Positions 44,389 through 53,001 of a stretch of DNA of 64,000 nucleotides are shown here, piece by piece. Under the pieces are notes generated by a model. That model was not told where the DNA came from. It was given only the letters and a program-made list of their open reading frames with translations, and did no database searches. The position numbers and the translations under genes are program-made. This DNA comes from an uncultured Bacteroidales bacterium (GTDB lineage Bacteria; Bacteroidota; Bacteroidia; Bacteroidales; Muribaculaceae). How positions within the stretch are numbered: the stretch's first letter is position 1; each line of letters starts with the position of its first letter. The stretch is taken from positions 1 to 64,000 of the forward strand of contig CACZNH010000009.1 of assembly GCA_902782465.1 (NCBI GenBank), in the 5' to 3' direction.

Positions 44389-47190
44389 CTAGTTCATGAC
44401 GATGCGGAGGCGGGTGTGGGGTTGCAGGGATTGGATGTAGTGGTTGAACTGGTCGTAGGTGAGGGTGGGGAAAAGGTGGTCAAAGCCGCCGATGATGTCA
44501 ATTCCCAAGGCGCGCTGCTGCAGGGCGCGCATCCAGTAAGCATTGGTCTGCAGTGCGCTCTCGTGTTCGCGGGTGACCCGTTCCTTGATTTTGCCGAACA
44601 AATCCTCACTGATACCACTGTAAAAAACTGCTGTGGTAGCCTCTTCGGCATACTCAAGCATGCTGTCGCGGTCGGCAGTACTGGTCTCGAACTCATAATT
44701 GATCATCCAGCGATTGTGGTAAATCGACAATGAGCCGTCGGCAGCGACATCATAGATACCGTGCTTCTCGTGGCGCAGATAGGTCAGCAGCGCCGTTCCC
44801 ACCGATTCGCCGACAAGGTCCATCATGAATTCATCATCATAACTATAGGGCTTATCACCCATGATAGACACATAGACCGAAGACTTGGGGTTACGCATCG
44901 GCACCTCAAAGAAATTGTCCACCATGCCCGTTGCCATCACGGGACGGTAGCCGCCAAAACTTTCGCGCACGCCCTCGTCAGGCAGGGAAGCCAAGTATTT
45001 GCGAATCAGCGGCCGCACCTCGTCGACGGTAAAGGCTCCCACCAGCGAGAAGGTATAATCGCCCGCATTGGCGACACGCTGGCGGTAGAGTTCCAGCACA
45101 CGTTCGCCATCCAAGGCATCGACCTCTTCGGGGCGAATATTGCGATACATGGGATTGCCGCAATAGATGGTGCTGCCGATGGAATCGCTATAGGTCATTT
45201 TGGGATTATAGCTGGCTTGTGACAACTGTGAACGGATACGGGTCTTGATGCTCTGAAAGGCTTCCTGGTCAAGGCTCACATCAGTGAAATAAAGATAACA
45301 CAGCTGCAGCAGCGTCTCCAGGTCGGCACTCTGGCAGCCGCCACTCAACTGCTCGTTGGGGTCATTGAGGATAAAGGAGATGCCCAGCTGGCGACCGCTC
45401 ATCATGCGGTTGAGCTGGTTGATGGTGTGGCCACCAAGAGCACAGTTTTCAATGACCTGGTCCATCAGGCGCACGTTGATGTCGGCTGTGTCCCCATAGG
45501 CCCATTCGCCACCCAGGCTGAAGGCGTTGAACAGCACCTCGTTGTTCTTGAACGTCGTGGGCTTGAGCCTTACCGTAGCGCCATTGCGCAGGGTCATCGT
45601 AGTAATGCCCGTTTCGGGCTCAAACGTTTCGTTGACGATGGCACCGGCAATGGGCTCTATTTCTATCAGTTTGTCGTCGGCCGTCGAGTCGATGTATGGC
45701 GACTGCGGGGTGCTGTAGATGCGGCTGAAGTGGGAAATGACATCCCTTGAAGTGGGATAGTTGTTGTTCTTACCTATCGACTGGGGCCCTGAAATCAACA
45801 CACTCACATTGTCCTTGCCGATGACTTGCTGCAGATAGGCATTCACCTCGTCGAGCGTGATGCGTTCGAGCTCATCCAGCAGCATTTTTGACTCGGCAAC
45901 GACTCCCGGAATATAGCCACCATTGGCATAATGGTCCATATATTCGTCGGCATATTCTCGGCTTGTGCGGGTATTGGCTTCGCTCTGCAGGTCGGCATAG
46001 ACGGAATGAACGTTCTGCTTGGCACGTTTGAATTCTGTGTCAGTAAAGCCGTGTTGTCGGGCACGGACGGCATAGGTCACAAGGGTATCCAACGCCTCCA
46101 GCGAGCAACCATGCTTGGCGAGGGCCGCCAGCGTGAGGGCGCCACGGGAGCGTGCAACGAGAAACTGGCGGTCATAGACCATGCCATAGTCCACTGGCGA
46201 GTCAGCCGTGCGTACCAGTTCGTCGAGCCTGCGGTTGAGCATCTCCTGAATGAGGGTGGAGATGACGTTGTGTTTCAGATAGGTCGCCGTGTTGCGCTGT
46301 TCCATCGGGAACTGTGCGTGCTCAAACATCAGATAAACCATCGTGTTGGAGGCTTCGGGGTCATTGTGCAGGGCATAGGAAACGCCGTTATGGTCAGGAA
46401 TGGTGCCCAAATCGGGACTAGGGGCGCTGTTGAATCGTTTTGGAATCAGGCCAAACGTCTTCTTGACAGCCATTTCCATCCTCTCGGCATCAAAATCCCC
46501 CACAATTACCACAGCCTGCTGTTCGGGGCAATACCAGCGGTGGTAGAACGAAAGCAATTCTCCGCGAGTCACATTTCTCACAACGGTCATGTCGCCGATG
46601 GGGATACGGAAAGCATAACGGCTCCCTGACAGCAGAATGGGCAGCGTGTTTTCATACATGCGCATCGTCTGGTCAGCGTGCATGCGCCATTCCTCCTGAA
46701 TCACACCGCGTTCTTCCTCAATGGCTCGGTCGTCAAAATTGAGCTCATAAGAGAGGTCCTTGAGCATGAGCAGTACGGTGTCCAGCAGTTCTACACGCGC
46801 TGTGGGAACATTTGAAATCTGGAATCGTGTATCGTCAAATCCTGTCGAAGCGTTGATGTCCTTACCGTAGGAAACACCGTTGTTTTGCAGGATATTGACC
46901 ATATCGATTTTTGGGAAATTGCGCGTTCCCTGAAAGGCGATATGTTCAATGAAATGAGCCAAACCGCGTTCGTTGTCTTCCTCGACAAGGGAACCGGTAT
47001 TCTGAATCAGCCAGAACTCGGCACGCCCGGCCGGTTGCCCATTGTGACGGATATAATAGGTCAAGCCGTTGTCCAAACGCCCCACGCGCAACTCGGGGTC
47101 CACAGGCAACTGCTGCACCTTTGTGCCGGCAAGCATCGAGGGCATTGCCAAAGCAAATGCAGTAATTAATAAAACGATGATTCTCTTCAT
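44389..47190 (-). CDS. M16 family zinc metallopeptidase
   Basis: 933 residues with signal peptide (MKRIIVLLITAFALAMPSML). The first domain has the inverted zinc motif HFIEH (His79, Glu82, His83) and the downstream acidic helix IEEERGVIQEEWR, which carries the third ligand. Further M16 domains continue to the C-terminus, giving the two-lobed clam-shell of pitrilysin/PqqL-type peptidases. It should cleave peptides in the periplasm. It lies eight bases downstream of the 5-formyl-THF cyclo-ligase gene on the same strand. The stop is followed at once by the two-hairpin element. Confidence 0.93.
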   Translation of the reverse strand: MKRIIVLLITAFALAMPSMLAGTKVQQLPVDPELRVGRLDNGLTYYIRHNGQPAGRAEFWLIQNTGSLVEEDNERGLAHFIEHIAFQGTRNFPKIDMVNILQNNGVSYGKDINASTGFDDTRFQISNVPTARVELLDTVLLMLKDLSYELNFDDRAIEEERGVIQEEWRMHADQTMRMYENTLPILLSGSRYAFRIPIGDMTVVRNVTRGELLSFYHRWYCPEQQAVVIVGDFDAERMEMAVKKTFGLIPKRFNSAPSPDLGTIPDHNGVSYALHNDPEASNTMVYLMFEHAQFPMEQRNTATYLKHNVISTLIQEMLNRRLDELVRTADSPVDYGMVYDRQFLVARSRGALTLAALAKHGCSLEALDTLVTYAVRARQHGFTDTEFKRAKQNVHSVYADLQSEANTRTSREYADEYMDHYANGGYIPGVVAESKMLLDELERITLDEVNAYLQQVIGKDNVSVLISGPQSIGKNNNYPTSRDVISHFSRIYSTPQSPYIDSTADDKLIEIEPIAGAIVNETFEPETGITTMTLRNGATVRLKPTTFKNNEVLFNAFSLGGEWAYGDTADINVRLMDQVIENCALGGHTINQLNRMMSGRQLGISFILNDPNEQLSGGCQSADLETLLQLCYLYFTDVSLDQEAFQSIKTRIRSQLSQASYNPKMTYSDSIGSTIYCGNPMYRNIRPEEVDALDGERVLELYRQRVANAGDYTFSLVGAFTVDEVRPLIRKYLASLPDEGVRESFGGYRPVMATGMVDNFFEVPMRNPKSSVYVSIMGDKPYSYDDEFMMDLVGESVGTALLTYLRHEKHGIYDVAADGSLSIYHNRWMINYEFETSTADRDSMLEYAEEATTAVFYSGISEDLFGKIKERVTREHESALQTNAYWMRALQQRALGIDIIGGFDHLFPTLTYDQFNHYIQSLQPHTRLRIVMN

Positions 47191-47197
47191 CTAGGCT

Positions 47198-47773
47198 TCA
47201 GCAGAAAAGTGATTTCTTTGCCTCATCGCAAATCACGGTGTCGCTGGTGACGATGCAGTCCAGCGGACGGTCATGCGACTCGACGGGAACTACTTCCACC
47301 AGTTGGAAATCACAAGCCACTCCAATCGTGGGGCAGTCGGTAGTACTGAGAAGTCTGTCATAGAAACCCTTGCCGCGTCCCAGCCGGTTACGATGGCCGT
47401 CAAGGGCCACAGCGGGCACAATGATGAGTTCCAGACACGATGCACTCACAGCGTCACCCACAGGCTCGCCGATATGGAATTTATTGTTATCGTCAAGGCT
47501 TTCCGGTCCAATGTAGGGCACTATCTCCAAGTCATCCCCGTTAACGCGGGGCAGGTAGATGTTTTTGCCGTCGGCAAGCCAGCGGTTCACGCTCTCATGC
47601 GTGGGCAACTCATCGGGCAGCGACCAGTAGCACAGGATGTGCTGGGCCTGCTGCCAAACGGGCATCGCCTTGATGGCATTAAACACCATGGAAGCCTCCA
47701 CCTCACGCACGGCAACAGGCGTGATGGCCTTGAGTTGCTTGATTTGCTGCCGCAATTCCTTTTTGCTTATCAT
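47198..47773 (-). CDS. 5-formyltetrahydrofolate cyclo-ligase
   Basis: 191 residues of the 5-FTHF cyclo-ligase family: N-terminal SKKELRQQIKQLKAITPVAV, a substrate-site segment GDDLEIVPYIG, and the ATP-binding signature NRLGRGKGFYDRLL near residues 128-141. It converts 5-formyl-THF and ATP to methenyl-THF, returning folate to the one-carbon pool. Length is normal. Probably co-transcribed with the M16 peptidase gene just downstream. The gap upstream (47774-47875) holds a CAGTTTT array and a two-hairpin element. Confidence 0.93.
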   Translation of the reverse strand: MISKKELRQQIKQLKAITPVAVREVEASMVFNAIKAMPVWQQAQHILCYWSLPDELPTHESVNRWLADGKNIYLPRVNGDDLEIVPYIGPESLDDNNKFHIGEPVGDAVSASCLELIIVPAVALDGHRNRLGRGKGFYDRLLSTTDCPTIGVACDFQLVEVVPVESHDRPLDCIVTSDTVICDEAKKSLFC

Positions 47774-47776
47774 TAT

Positions 47777-47816
47777 TCAGTTTTCAGTTTTCAGTTTTCA
47801 GTTTTCAGTTGTTAGT
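47777..47816 (-). repeat. CAGTTTT heptamer array
   Basis: Four nearly perfect CAGTTTT units, then CAGTTGTTAGT, between the two-hairpin element of the S1 gene and the cyclo-ligase start. On the minus strand the array follows the element tail directly (ACTAACAACTGAAAACTG). Confidence 0.7.
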
Positions 47817-47875
47817 CCATACACCATACACGCGCCGCAGGCGCTAATACACCTTATACAGCGCTGAAGCGCTTA
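47817..47875 (-). repeat. Two-hairpin post-stop element, copy 3 (after S1-domain gene)
   Basis: In the sense of the upstream gene, after TGA and a second in-phase TAA: hairpin A GCGCTTCAGCGC, linker TGTATAAGGTGTATTA, hairpin B GCGCCTGCGGCGC, tail GTGTATGGTGTATGG. The linker is the most diverged of the four copies; hairpin B and tail equal those of copy 4. Confidence 0.85.
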
Positions 47876-48703
47876 TCAGACCAGTTTCACGGTATCGCCA
47901 AGAGTGACCTTCTGCTGCTTGTACAACAGTCCCAGCGCCTTCTTGAAATCCTTCTTACTGCACTCGAACACTTTGCTGATTTCCTCGGGAGAACTCTTGT
48001 CGGTGAGTGTCATTTCCCCGCCATGTTCCTTGAGATACAGCTCAATGCGGTCTCCCAAATCGTCGACGCGCATTTTCTCGATTTTGGCAAGCGTGACATC
48101 CACCTTGCCGTCAGGGCGAACCTGCTTGACAAAGGCCGTCAGCCTGTCGCCGACGTTCACATCCTGGTAAATCTCGTTTTGGTAAATCTGTCCCCAATGG
48201 GCATTACCCACGATGACGCGATAGCCCAGGTCGCTGCGCTGCACGACCAGCACCTCGACACGCTCACGATGGTAATAGTCGGGCTCGGTTCGGTTGAGGA
48301 ATTTGGCGAGTTTGGCGCTGGCGACGATGCGATGGCTAGCCTCGTCCAGATAAACGCGCACGATATAACTGCGTCCTGCCTGCATGTCCACCCGCTGCTC
48401 GCTGAAGGGCACCAGCAGGTCTTTAGCCGTCAGTCCCCAATCAAGGAATGCACCCACCTTGTTCACCGCCTTGACGCGCATCAGAGCAAAATCCCCGACC
48501 ACGGCCTTGGGAATCTCGGTGGTAGCCACAGGTCGGTTCTCGCTGTCGTTATAGACAAACACGCGAATGGTGTCTCCCACCTTCATCTCGGGCGTGAGGT
48601 AGCGCTTGGGCAACAACACCTCGTGGGTGTCATCGTCAATCAGGTAGGCACCGAAATCCACGGTACGGTTTATCCTCAGTTCATTATATTCACCTATCTT
48701 CAT
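47876..48703 (-). CDS. S1-domain RNA-binding protein (CvfB/YitL family)
   Basis: 275 residues with tandem S1-type OB folds: residues 1-60 (GEYNELRINRTVDFGAYLID, LLPKRYL), 65-130 (GDFALMRVKAVNKVGAFLDW), a third near 140-215 (VLVVQRSDLGYRVIVGNAHW), and a C-terminal winged-helix-like part (about 220-275; SSPEEISKVFECSKKDFKKA). This is the CvfB architecture. Related proteins bind RNA and affect virulence-gene expression in Gram-positive bacteria; the target here is unknown. An inverted CAGTTTT array lies just upstream. Confidence 0.88.
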   Translation of the reverse strand: MKIGEYNELRINRTVDFGAYLIDDDTHEVLLPKRYLTPEMKVGDTIRVFVYNDSENRPVATTEIPKAVVGDFALMRVKAVNKVGAFLDWGLTAKDLLVPFSEQRVDMQAGRSYIVRVYLDEASHRIVASAKLAKFLNRTEPDYYHRERVEVLVVQRSDLGYRVIVGNAHWGQIYQNEIYQDVNVGDRLTAFVKQVRPDGKVDVTLAKIEKMRVDDLGDRIELYLKEHGGEMTLTDKSSPEEISKVFECSKKDFKKALGLLYKQQKVTLGDTVKLV

Positions 48704-48710
48704 TCTCTTG

Positions 48711-48774
48711 GTTTTCAGTTTTCAGTCTTCAGTTGTCAGTGGCATCCGCGAACTAGAATTGACAACTGAGAGCT
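48711..48774. repeat. Inverted CAGTTTT array with GGCATCCGC core
   Basis: The arm 48711-48740 (TTTTCAGTCTTCAGTTGTCA and flanking units) is partly complementary to ATTGACAACTGAGAGCT on the other side of GGCATCCGC (48741-48749). It lies between divergent gene starts, an exception to the post-stop rule. Confidence 0.6.
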
Positions 48775-48879
48775 ATTTTTTTTGCAAAGTACGGGAAAAA
48801 AATCCATTTCACAAGTCGATTTTCGGCAAATTTGTCGTACCTTAGCGAGATAAATCATTACATACTAGTTCAAAAACGA

Positions 48880-49731
48880 ATGAAAACGAAGGTTACAACA
48901 CTGCTTATATTACTGTCGGTCACCGCATTACTCCTATCGTGCGGAAAGTCACGGTCAAGCAAAAACGGTGACGGCAAGCCCGCTATTACCGTCAAGACAA
49001 AACACCTGAGCGATACTTCGGGCTTCACGATGAGCAACGGTGAGCGTTGCACTATCGTTGCCGATGCCACTATCGATTATCCCGTGACAACGGCAACTGG
49101 CGCATCGCTCGATAGCCTGCAGCGACTCTTCGCCGCCTATGTGCTGGAATCGGGCGACTCGCTGTCGCTGCAGGATGCGATGCAGCAGGTGGTAGCCAAC
49201 AGCATGCATCAGTATGATTTCATGAGCGGCCCGTTAAGCGATGCTGAAGCTGCCGAGGCCGCCGAAGCTGAAAACCAGACCACCCTCAAGTATGTAACCA
49301 GTACGCGCATCACACCTCTCTATAACCAAAACGGAGTGGTGACTTTTGAGCGCGTCGATGTGGTGAAGAAAAACGATAAGGTGACTTCGGTCACCCATCG
49401 CTACTACAGTTTTGATGTCGAGACACAGACCTATATCGACGTGAACCGCCTGTTCCGTGACGATGCAATGGCCGATGTGTGCCAGTTGCTCAAGCAACAG
49501 CTGCTGGCCCAGAACAATGCCACCGGCAATGAGCAGTTGAATGACCTGGGCTATTTCAATGTTGAGAATATCACGGTGACCCGCAACTTCTATTTCGACG
49601 AGAATGGCGTGACGTGGAGCTTCTTGCCCAACGAACTGGCAGTAGAAGCTGTCGGTGAGCCCAAAATCACCATCCCTTATGCCGACCTGGAACCTTTTCT
49701 GTGTGACGAGAGCATCATTGAGCGGTTTTAG
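48880..49731 (+). CDS. RsiV/DUF3298-like lipoprotein
   Basis: 283 residues from ATG 48880. The lipoprotein signal ends LLLSC (Cys21). The C-terminal half matches the DUF3298 fold of RsiV/PdaC-type proteins: FDVETQTYIDVNRLF and FYFDENGVTWSFLPNELA, then TIPYADLEPFL. No transmembrane anti-sigma region is present, so it is a lipid-anchored envelope protein and not an RsiV ortholog. The longer frame (48832) adds 16 residues without a signal and is not used. The gene lies three bases upstream of rsmG. Function unknown. Confidence 0.78.
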   Translation: MKTKVTTLLILLSVTALLLSCGKSRSSKNGDGKPAITVKTKHLSDTSGFTMSNGERCTIVADATIDYPVTTATGASLDSLQRLFAAYVLESGDSLSLQDAMQQVVANSMHQYDFMSGPLSDAEAAEAAEAENQTTLKYVTSTRITPLYNQNGVVTFERVDVVKKNDKVTSVTHRYYSFDVETQTYIDVNRLFRDDAMADVCQLLKQQLLAQNNATGNEQLNDLGYFNVENITVTRNFYFDENGVTWSFLPNELAVEAVGEPKITIPYADLEPFLCDESIIERF

Positions 49732-49734
49732 ACA

Positions 49735-50355
49735 ATGGAACATATCCTGAAATACTTTCCAGAACTGACCGAGGGGCAACGTAAACAATTCGAGCAGCTC
49801 TTGGCACTTTATCCCGAGTGGAACGACAAAATCAACGTCATCTCCCGCAAGGACATCGATAATCTTGAAGTTCACCACATCCTGCACTCGCTGGGAATCA
49901 TCAAGTTTGTCAAGTTCACGCCCGGCACCCGGGTAATGGACTTAGGGACGGGTGGGGGATTCCCTGGAATCCCTCTCGCCATCTATTACCCCGAGGTGAC
50001 TTTCCATCTCGTTGACCGAATCGGCAAAAAGCTACGCGTGGCACAGGATATCGCTGAGCGCATCGGGCTGAAGAATGTCACCTTCCAGCATGGCGACGTC
50101 AAGGAGGTGAAAGGCAAATTTGACTTCGTTGTGAGCCGTGCGGTGATGGACCTGGGTGACATGGTGCCACTGGTCAAGAAATTCATCGCTGGCGATGACC
50201 GCAATGCCGTACCCAATGGACTCATCTGCCTCAAGGGCGGTGACCTGAGCGGCGAGGTTGCCGGCTACAGAAGCAAGGTACTGATTGACGAACTTTCCAG
50301 CTACTTCAAGGAAGAATTTTTCAAAACCAAAAAAGTCCTCTATTTACCGTTGTAA
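49735..50355 (+). CDS. rsmG: 16S rRNA (guanine-527-N7)-methyltransferase
   Basis: 206 residues, normal for RsmG. N-terminal helical segment LYPEWNDKINVISRKDIDNL, which includes the conserved WN...N(V/L)(I/T)SR pattern, SAM-binding MDLGTGGGFPGIPLA (about 68-82), and DFVVSRAVMDL near 135. It methylates G527 in the 530 loop of 16S rRNA. Probably translated from the same mRNA as the lipoprotein gene before it. The two-hairpin element starts immediately after TAA. Confidence 0.96.
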   Translation: MEHILKYFPELTEGQRKQFEQLLALYPEWNDKINVISRKDIDNLEVHHILHSLGIIKFVKFTPGTRVMDLGTGGGFPGIPLAIYYPEVTFHLVDRIGKKLRVAQDIAERIGLKNVTFQHGDVKEVKGKFDFVVSRAVMDLGDMVPLVKKFIAGDDRNAVPNGLICLKGGDLSGEVAGYRSKVLIDELSSYFKEEFFKTKKVLYLPL

Positions 50356-50412
50356 GCGCTTTCAGCGCTGTGTAGGGTGGATTTGCGCCTGCGGCGCGTG
50401 TATGGTGTATGG
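50356..50412 (+). repeat. Two-hairpin post-stop element, copy 4 (after rsmG)
   Basis: Abuts the TAA stop: hairpin A GCGCTTTCAGCGC, linker TGTGTAGGGTGGATTT, hairpin B GCGCCTGCGGCGC, tail GTGTATGGTGTATGG. The only copy on the plus strand, again in the orientation of its gene. Confidence 0.88.
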
Positions 50413-50499
50413 ACTGACAACTAAGGACTAAGGACTAAGGACTAAGGACTAAAAACTAAAAACTAAGGACTAAGGACTAAGGACTAAAAACTAAGGACT
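50413..50499 (+). repeat. ACTAAGG/ACTAAAA heptamer array
   Basis: After ACTGACA come about twelve 7-base units (ACTAAGG and ACTAAAA) running directly up to the ATG at 50500, so the array forms the translation-initiation region of the MBL hydrolase gene. This is the clearest 7-bp periodicity in the window. Confidence 0.85.
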
Positions 50500-51138
50500 A
50501 TGAATGCAAATATAATGACCGTCAACCCGTTTGGCGAGAATATGTATATCCTGTGGGACGAGGCTTCGCTTGAGGCCGCCGTCGTTGATCCGGGCATGAT
50601 GCGCGATGGCGAGCGCGAAATGGTGACCAAAATCATCACCGACAATCACTTGAAGGTGAAACACGTGCTCTTGACTCACCTGCACATCGACCATATCACG
50701 GGGGCGCGCTGGCTAGCCGACCAGACTGGTGCTGACGTATGCGGCAGCATGCTGGATGCCCAATTGGGTCGTGACCTGCCCGAGCAAATAGCGCTGTTTG
50801 GCATCAACATCGAGTGCGAGGCATTGACCATCGACCGCAATTTGGCCGAGGGTGATGTCCTCACGCTGGGTGACGAACCCATCCAGGTGCTCCACGTCCC
50901 CGGCCATAGTCCTGGCGGACTGGCATTCTACTTGCCGCAGAGCGGACTGCTCATCAGCGGCGACACCATCTTCAACGGCAGTGTGGGGCGCACCGACCTG
51001 TGGGGCGGCGACATGGCGCAGCTCATCAACAGCATCCGTGAGAAAATCCTCCCGCTCCCCGACGAGACCGTCATCGCCTCGGGCCACGGTCCCACAACCA
51101 CCGTCGCCGACGAGAAACGCCACAACCCCTTCCTGTAA
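50500..51138 (+). CDS. MBL-fold metallo-hydrolase (glyoxalase II-like)
   Basis: 212 residues with the binuclear zinc motif THLHIDH (His60, His62, Asp64, His65), HVPGHSPGG near 132, SGDTIFNGSVGRTDL near 155 and SGHGPTT near 192, the arrangement of glyoxalase II-like hydrolases. Glutathione use is unlikely to be assignable from sequence; family members cleave thioesters or related substrates. Its ATG is set immediately after the ACTAAGG array without a purine-rich ribosome site of usual type. Followed by a strong terminator. Confidence 0.9.
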   Translation: MNANIMTVNPFGENMYILWDEASLEAAVVDPGMMRDGEREMVTKIITDNHLKVKHVLLTHLHIDHITGARWLADQTGADVCGSMLDAQLGRDLPEQIALFGINIECEALTIDRNLAEGDVLTLGDEPIQVLHVPGHSPGGLAFYLPQSGLLISGDTIFNGSVGRTDLWGGDMAQLINSIREKILPLPDETVIASGHGPTTTVADEKRHNPFL

Positions 51139-51141
51139 AAT

Positions 51142-51175
51142 AACGGGAGAGTCGTTTGCGGCTCTCCCGTTTTTT
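51142..51175 (+). terminator. Rho-independent terminator after MBL gene
   Basis: AACGGGAGAG (51142-51151) and CTCTCCCGTT (51162-51171) form a 10-bp stem followed by TTTT. On the other strand the stem is followed by ATTTTAC, so it may also stop the minus-strand gene ending at 51199. Confidence 0.88.
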
Positions 51176-51198
51176 AAATAAACGATATTTCATTATTT

Positions 51199-52056
51199 TT
51201 ACAAGGCAATGGCAGCGCCCAGCATCCAGGTGTTCTTGATTTCCGGGCCGAAGCCTTGTTTGAACATATTACAGGGGCTATAGCGGCAGTAAATGCCAAT
51301 GCGATTATAGGACAAAGCGCCATAGACATCAAATGTCAGCTTATTCTGCTTGATGCCGCGATAAGATACGTCATAGTGGGTCTTGTTGACCTTATAATGG
51401 GTGTTGCACTTGGCATAAACGTTCCAGTTCATGGTACCACCCAGTGTGATGTGAAAATTCTTTCCGAAGAACTGCTGGAATTGGAGCGGAAATTGTATGG
51501 CTCTGACCGAGAGGACCGAAGAAAGGTCAACGGTGCCCTCTGGATATGAGTCGATACCCACAATGTTAGTCGTTTCGTCCATGGCAAAACAGTTGGGGCG
51601 CTTAAGCGAGAAACGCTTGTTGTCATAGCCAATACCAAAAGAGATCTCTTGGCCATGCAAAGTGCTGTAATTGATGCCGACGATATGCAGTAAGCCCCAG
51701 TTAAAACTGTTGTTCACAAGGTCATAGGAAGTACTAAGACCTGCTCCTATGTATAATCCCGAACAAACGATGCTCCAGTGGTACTCCTTGTTGCTGCTCT
51801 TCTTGAAAGGCAGGTTCAGTTCCCAGTCGGTGGACTGCGAAGTGTGTACTGTGTCATTTCCCGAGTGCTGCATCGTATAGGTGTAACTGTAATCGTCTTC
51901 TTCCTTTGAGCCAATCACCTTTACTTGTGAACCAGTTGGTGTCTCGGTGATAATGACCTGGTTGGGTTGTTCGATGACGGTCACCGTATCGGGGGCAGTG
52001 GCCTGTGCTTGTGCCATGACAAGCATTGTTGCGAATAAAAGTACAATCTTTTTCAT
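51199..52056 (-). CDS. Predicted outer-membrane beta-barrel protein, paralog A
   Basis: 285 residues: signal peptide (MKKIVLLFATMLVMAQAQA), a Thr/Val-rich N-terminal stretch, then alternating-pattern beta-strands ending in RYSPCNMFKQGFGPEIKNTW and LGAAIAL. It is clearly paralogous to the product of 53658-54416 (shared WSI...SG.Y.G.G, NNSF..GLL, STLHGQ, MNWN.YA and the C-terminus). I do not recognise a named family. It is the last gene of the ECF sigma operon, suggesting it is a target or sensor of that regulator. Confidence 0.7.
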   Translation of the reverse strand: MKKIVLLFATMLVMAQAQATAPDTVTVIEQPNQVIITETPTGSQVKVIGSKEEDDYSYTYTMQHSGNDTVHTSQSTDWELNLPFKKSSNKEYHWSIVCSGLYIGAGLSTSYDLVNNSFNWGLLHIVGINYSTLHGQEISFGIGYDNKRFSLKRPNCFAMDETTNIVGIDSYPEGTVDLSSVLSVRAIQFPLQFQQFFGKNFHITLGGTMNWNVYAKCNTHYKVNKTHYDVSYRGIKQNKLTFDVYGALSYNRIGIYCRYSPCNMFKQGFGPEIKNTWMLGAAIAL

Positions 52057-52079
52057 TTCCTTATGATTTTGTTGAGTGA

Positions 52080-52526
52080 TTATTTACGAATGAGTTTCTT
52101 GATTTCGTCTTGATTGGCAAGCCCTTCCATATAGATGAGCGTGACGATGTTTTGGGGAGATTTGCGAGCCAGGTTCTGATTCAAGTAGAAGATGTAACGG
52201 TTGTCGTGTTTACTCTTTTTCATCGTGTAAAAGCCGTAATAGAGTTGTCCGTTGCGGTATTCCACTTCTTTGTCGACAGCCTGTGCACCGTCTTTTACAA
52301 CCAGTGCCTCGACAAGATTGGCCTGACTCTTGTCTGTTACGCTCAGGCTGTGATAGACGGTCAATCCGATTTCGCGGGCCTGAGCTCCAGTCACGATGAT
52401 CTCGGTGGCGCCAGCCGCTTTTTTGTATCGTCCGTCAAACAGGCGATTGATGTTCAAGCCGTTCTGTGCCATTGCTGCTATCGATGTCAGTAGGCAGGTC
52501 AGGATAATGATAGTAATTCGCTTCAT
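52080..52526 (-). CDS. Small secreted protein, DUF6108-like
   Basis: 148 residues: signal peptide (MKRITIIILTCLLTSIAAMA), then a compact domain with LFDGRYKKAAGATEIIVTG near residue 27 and LYYGFYTMKKSKHDNRYIFY near 95. From memory this resembles DUF6108 of Bacteroidales. The longest frame starts at 52559 and would overlap the previous gene by 20 bases; ATG 52526 gives a clean signal peptide and a 13-base gap. It lies between the putative anti-sigma gene and outer-membrane paralog A. Function unknown. Confidence 0.65.
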   Translation of the reverse strand: MKRITIIILTCLLTSIAAMAQNGLNINRLFDGRYKKAAGATEIIVTGAQAREIGLTVYHSLSVTDKSQANLVEALVVKDGAQAVDKEVEYRNGQLYYGFYTMKKSKHDNRYIFYLNQNLARKSPQNIVTLIYMEGLANQDEIKKLIRK

Positions 52527-52539
52527 ATCGGTTATCATT

Positions 52540-53001
52540 TTATTCGTTGTCAAGTTCAAGGGCTTCGCCCAGGCTAGAGAGTTGATGGGTCATGGCATTG
52601 GCGGCATTGTCCATCTTGCTCATGTCATTAGCAATCAGTGCCATGACCTTGTCGTTGTCGTCCACAACATTGCCGTTAACATAGGCAATGCAAACATCGT
52701 TTGACTGTTGCTGATGCCACAGGGCATAACCTCCTATAGCAAGAATGATGGCTATCGAGGCTGCGATGCCGATGATCTGGCGGTGGTTGGTCTTCTTGGC
52801 CACACGTTGCTGCTCGTTGCGATGTGCGGCAAAGTAGCCCATCGTGAAGCGTGCCTCGTCAATCACGTCGCTGCTCCAGGGGCAGTCAGCGAGGGTTTCG
52901 CGCAATGCCTGTTCATCCTGAACGGTGGTTTCGCCGTCAAAGTAGCGGTTGATGAGCTGCTCCAGTTCGGCTTGGCTGCTTATGTTAAGTCTCTTGTTCA
53001 T
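52540..53001 (-). CDS. Putative anti-sigma factor, single-pass membrane protein
   Basis: 153 residues with a cytoplasmic N-terminus (LEQLINRYFDGETTVQDEQA, about 13-32, a pattern common in Bacteroidetes anti-sigma-type proteins), one membrane segment (IIGIAASIAIILAIGGYALW, about 76-95) and a small periplasmic tail. The start overlaps the sigma gene stop by four bases (ATGA), implying coupled translation and near-equal amounts. Position and topology support an anti-sigma role; no zinc-binding HxxxCxxC motif is seen. Confidence 0.7.
   Translation of the reverse strand: MNKRLNISSQAELEQLINRYFDGETTVQDEQALRETLADCPWSSDVIDEARFTMGYFAAHRNEQQRVAKKTNHRQIIGIAASIAIILAIGGYALWHQQQSNDVCIAYVNGNVVDDNDKVMALIANDMSKMDNAANAMTHQLSSLGEALELDNE

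Noticed and set aside
50413-50499. CRISPR-like array
   Set aside because: Units are about 7 bases with no spacers, and no cas genes are present.
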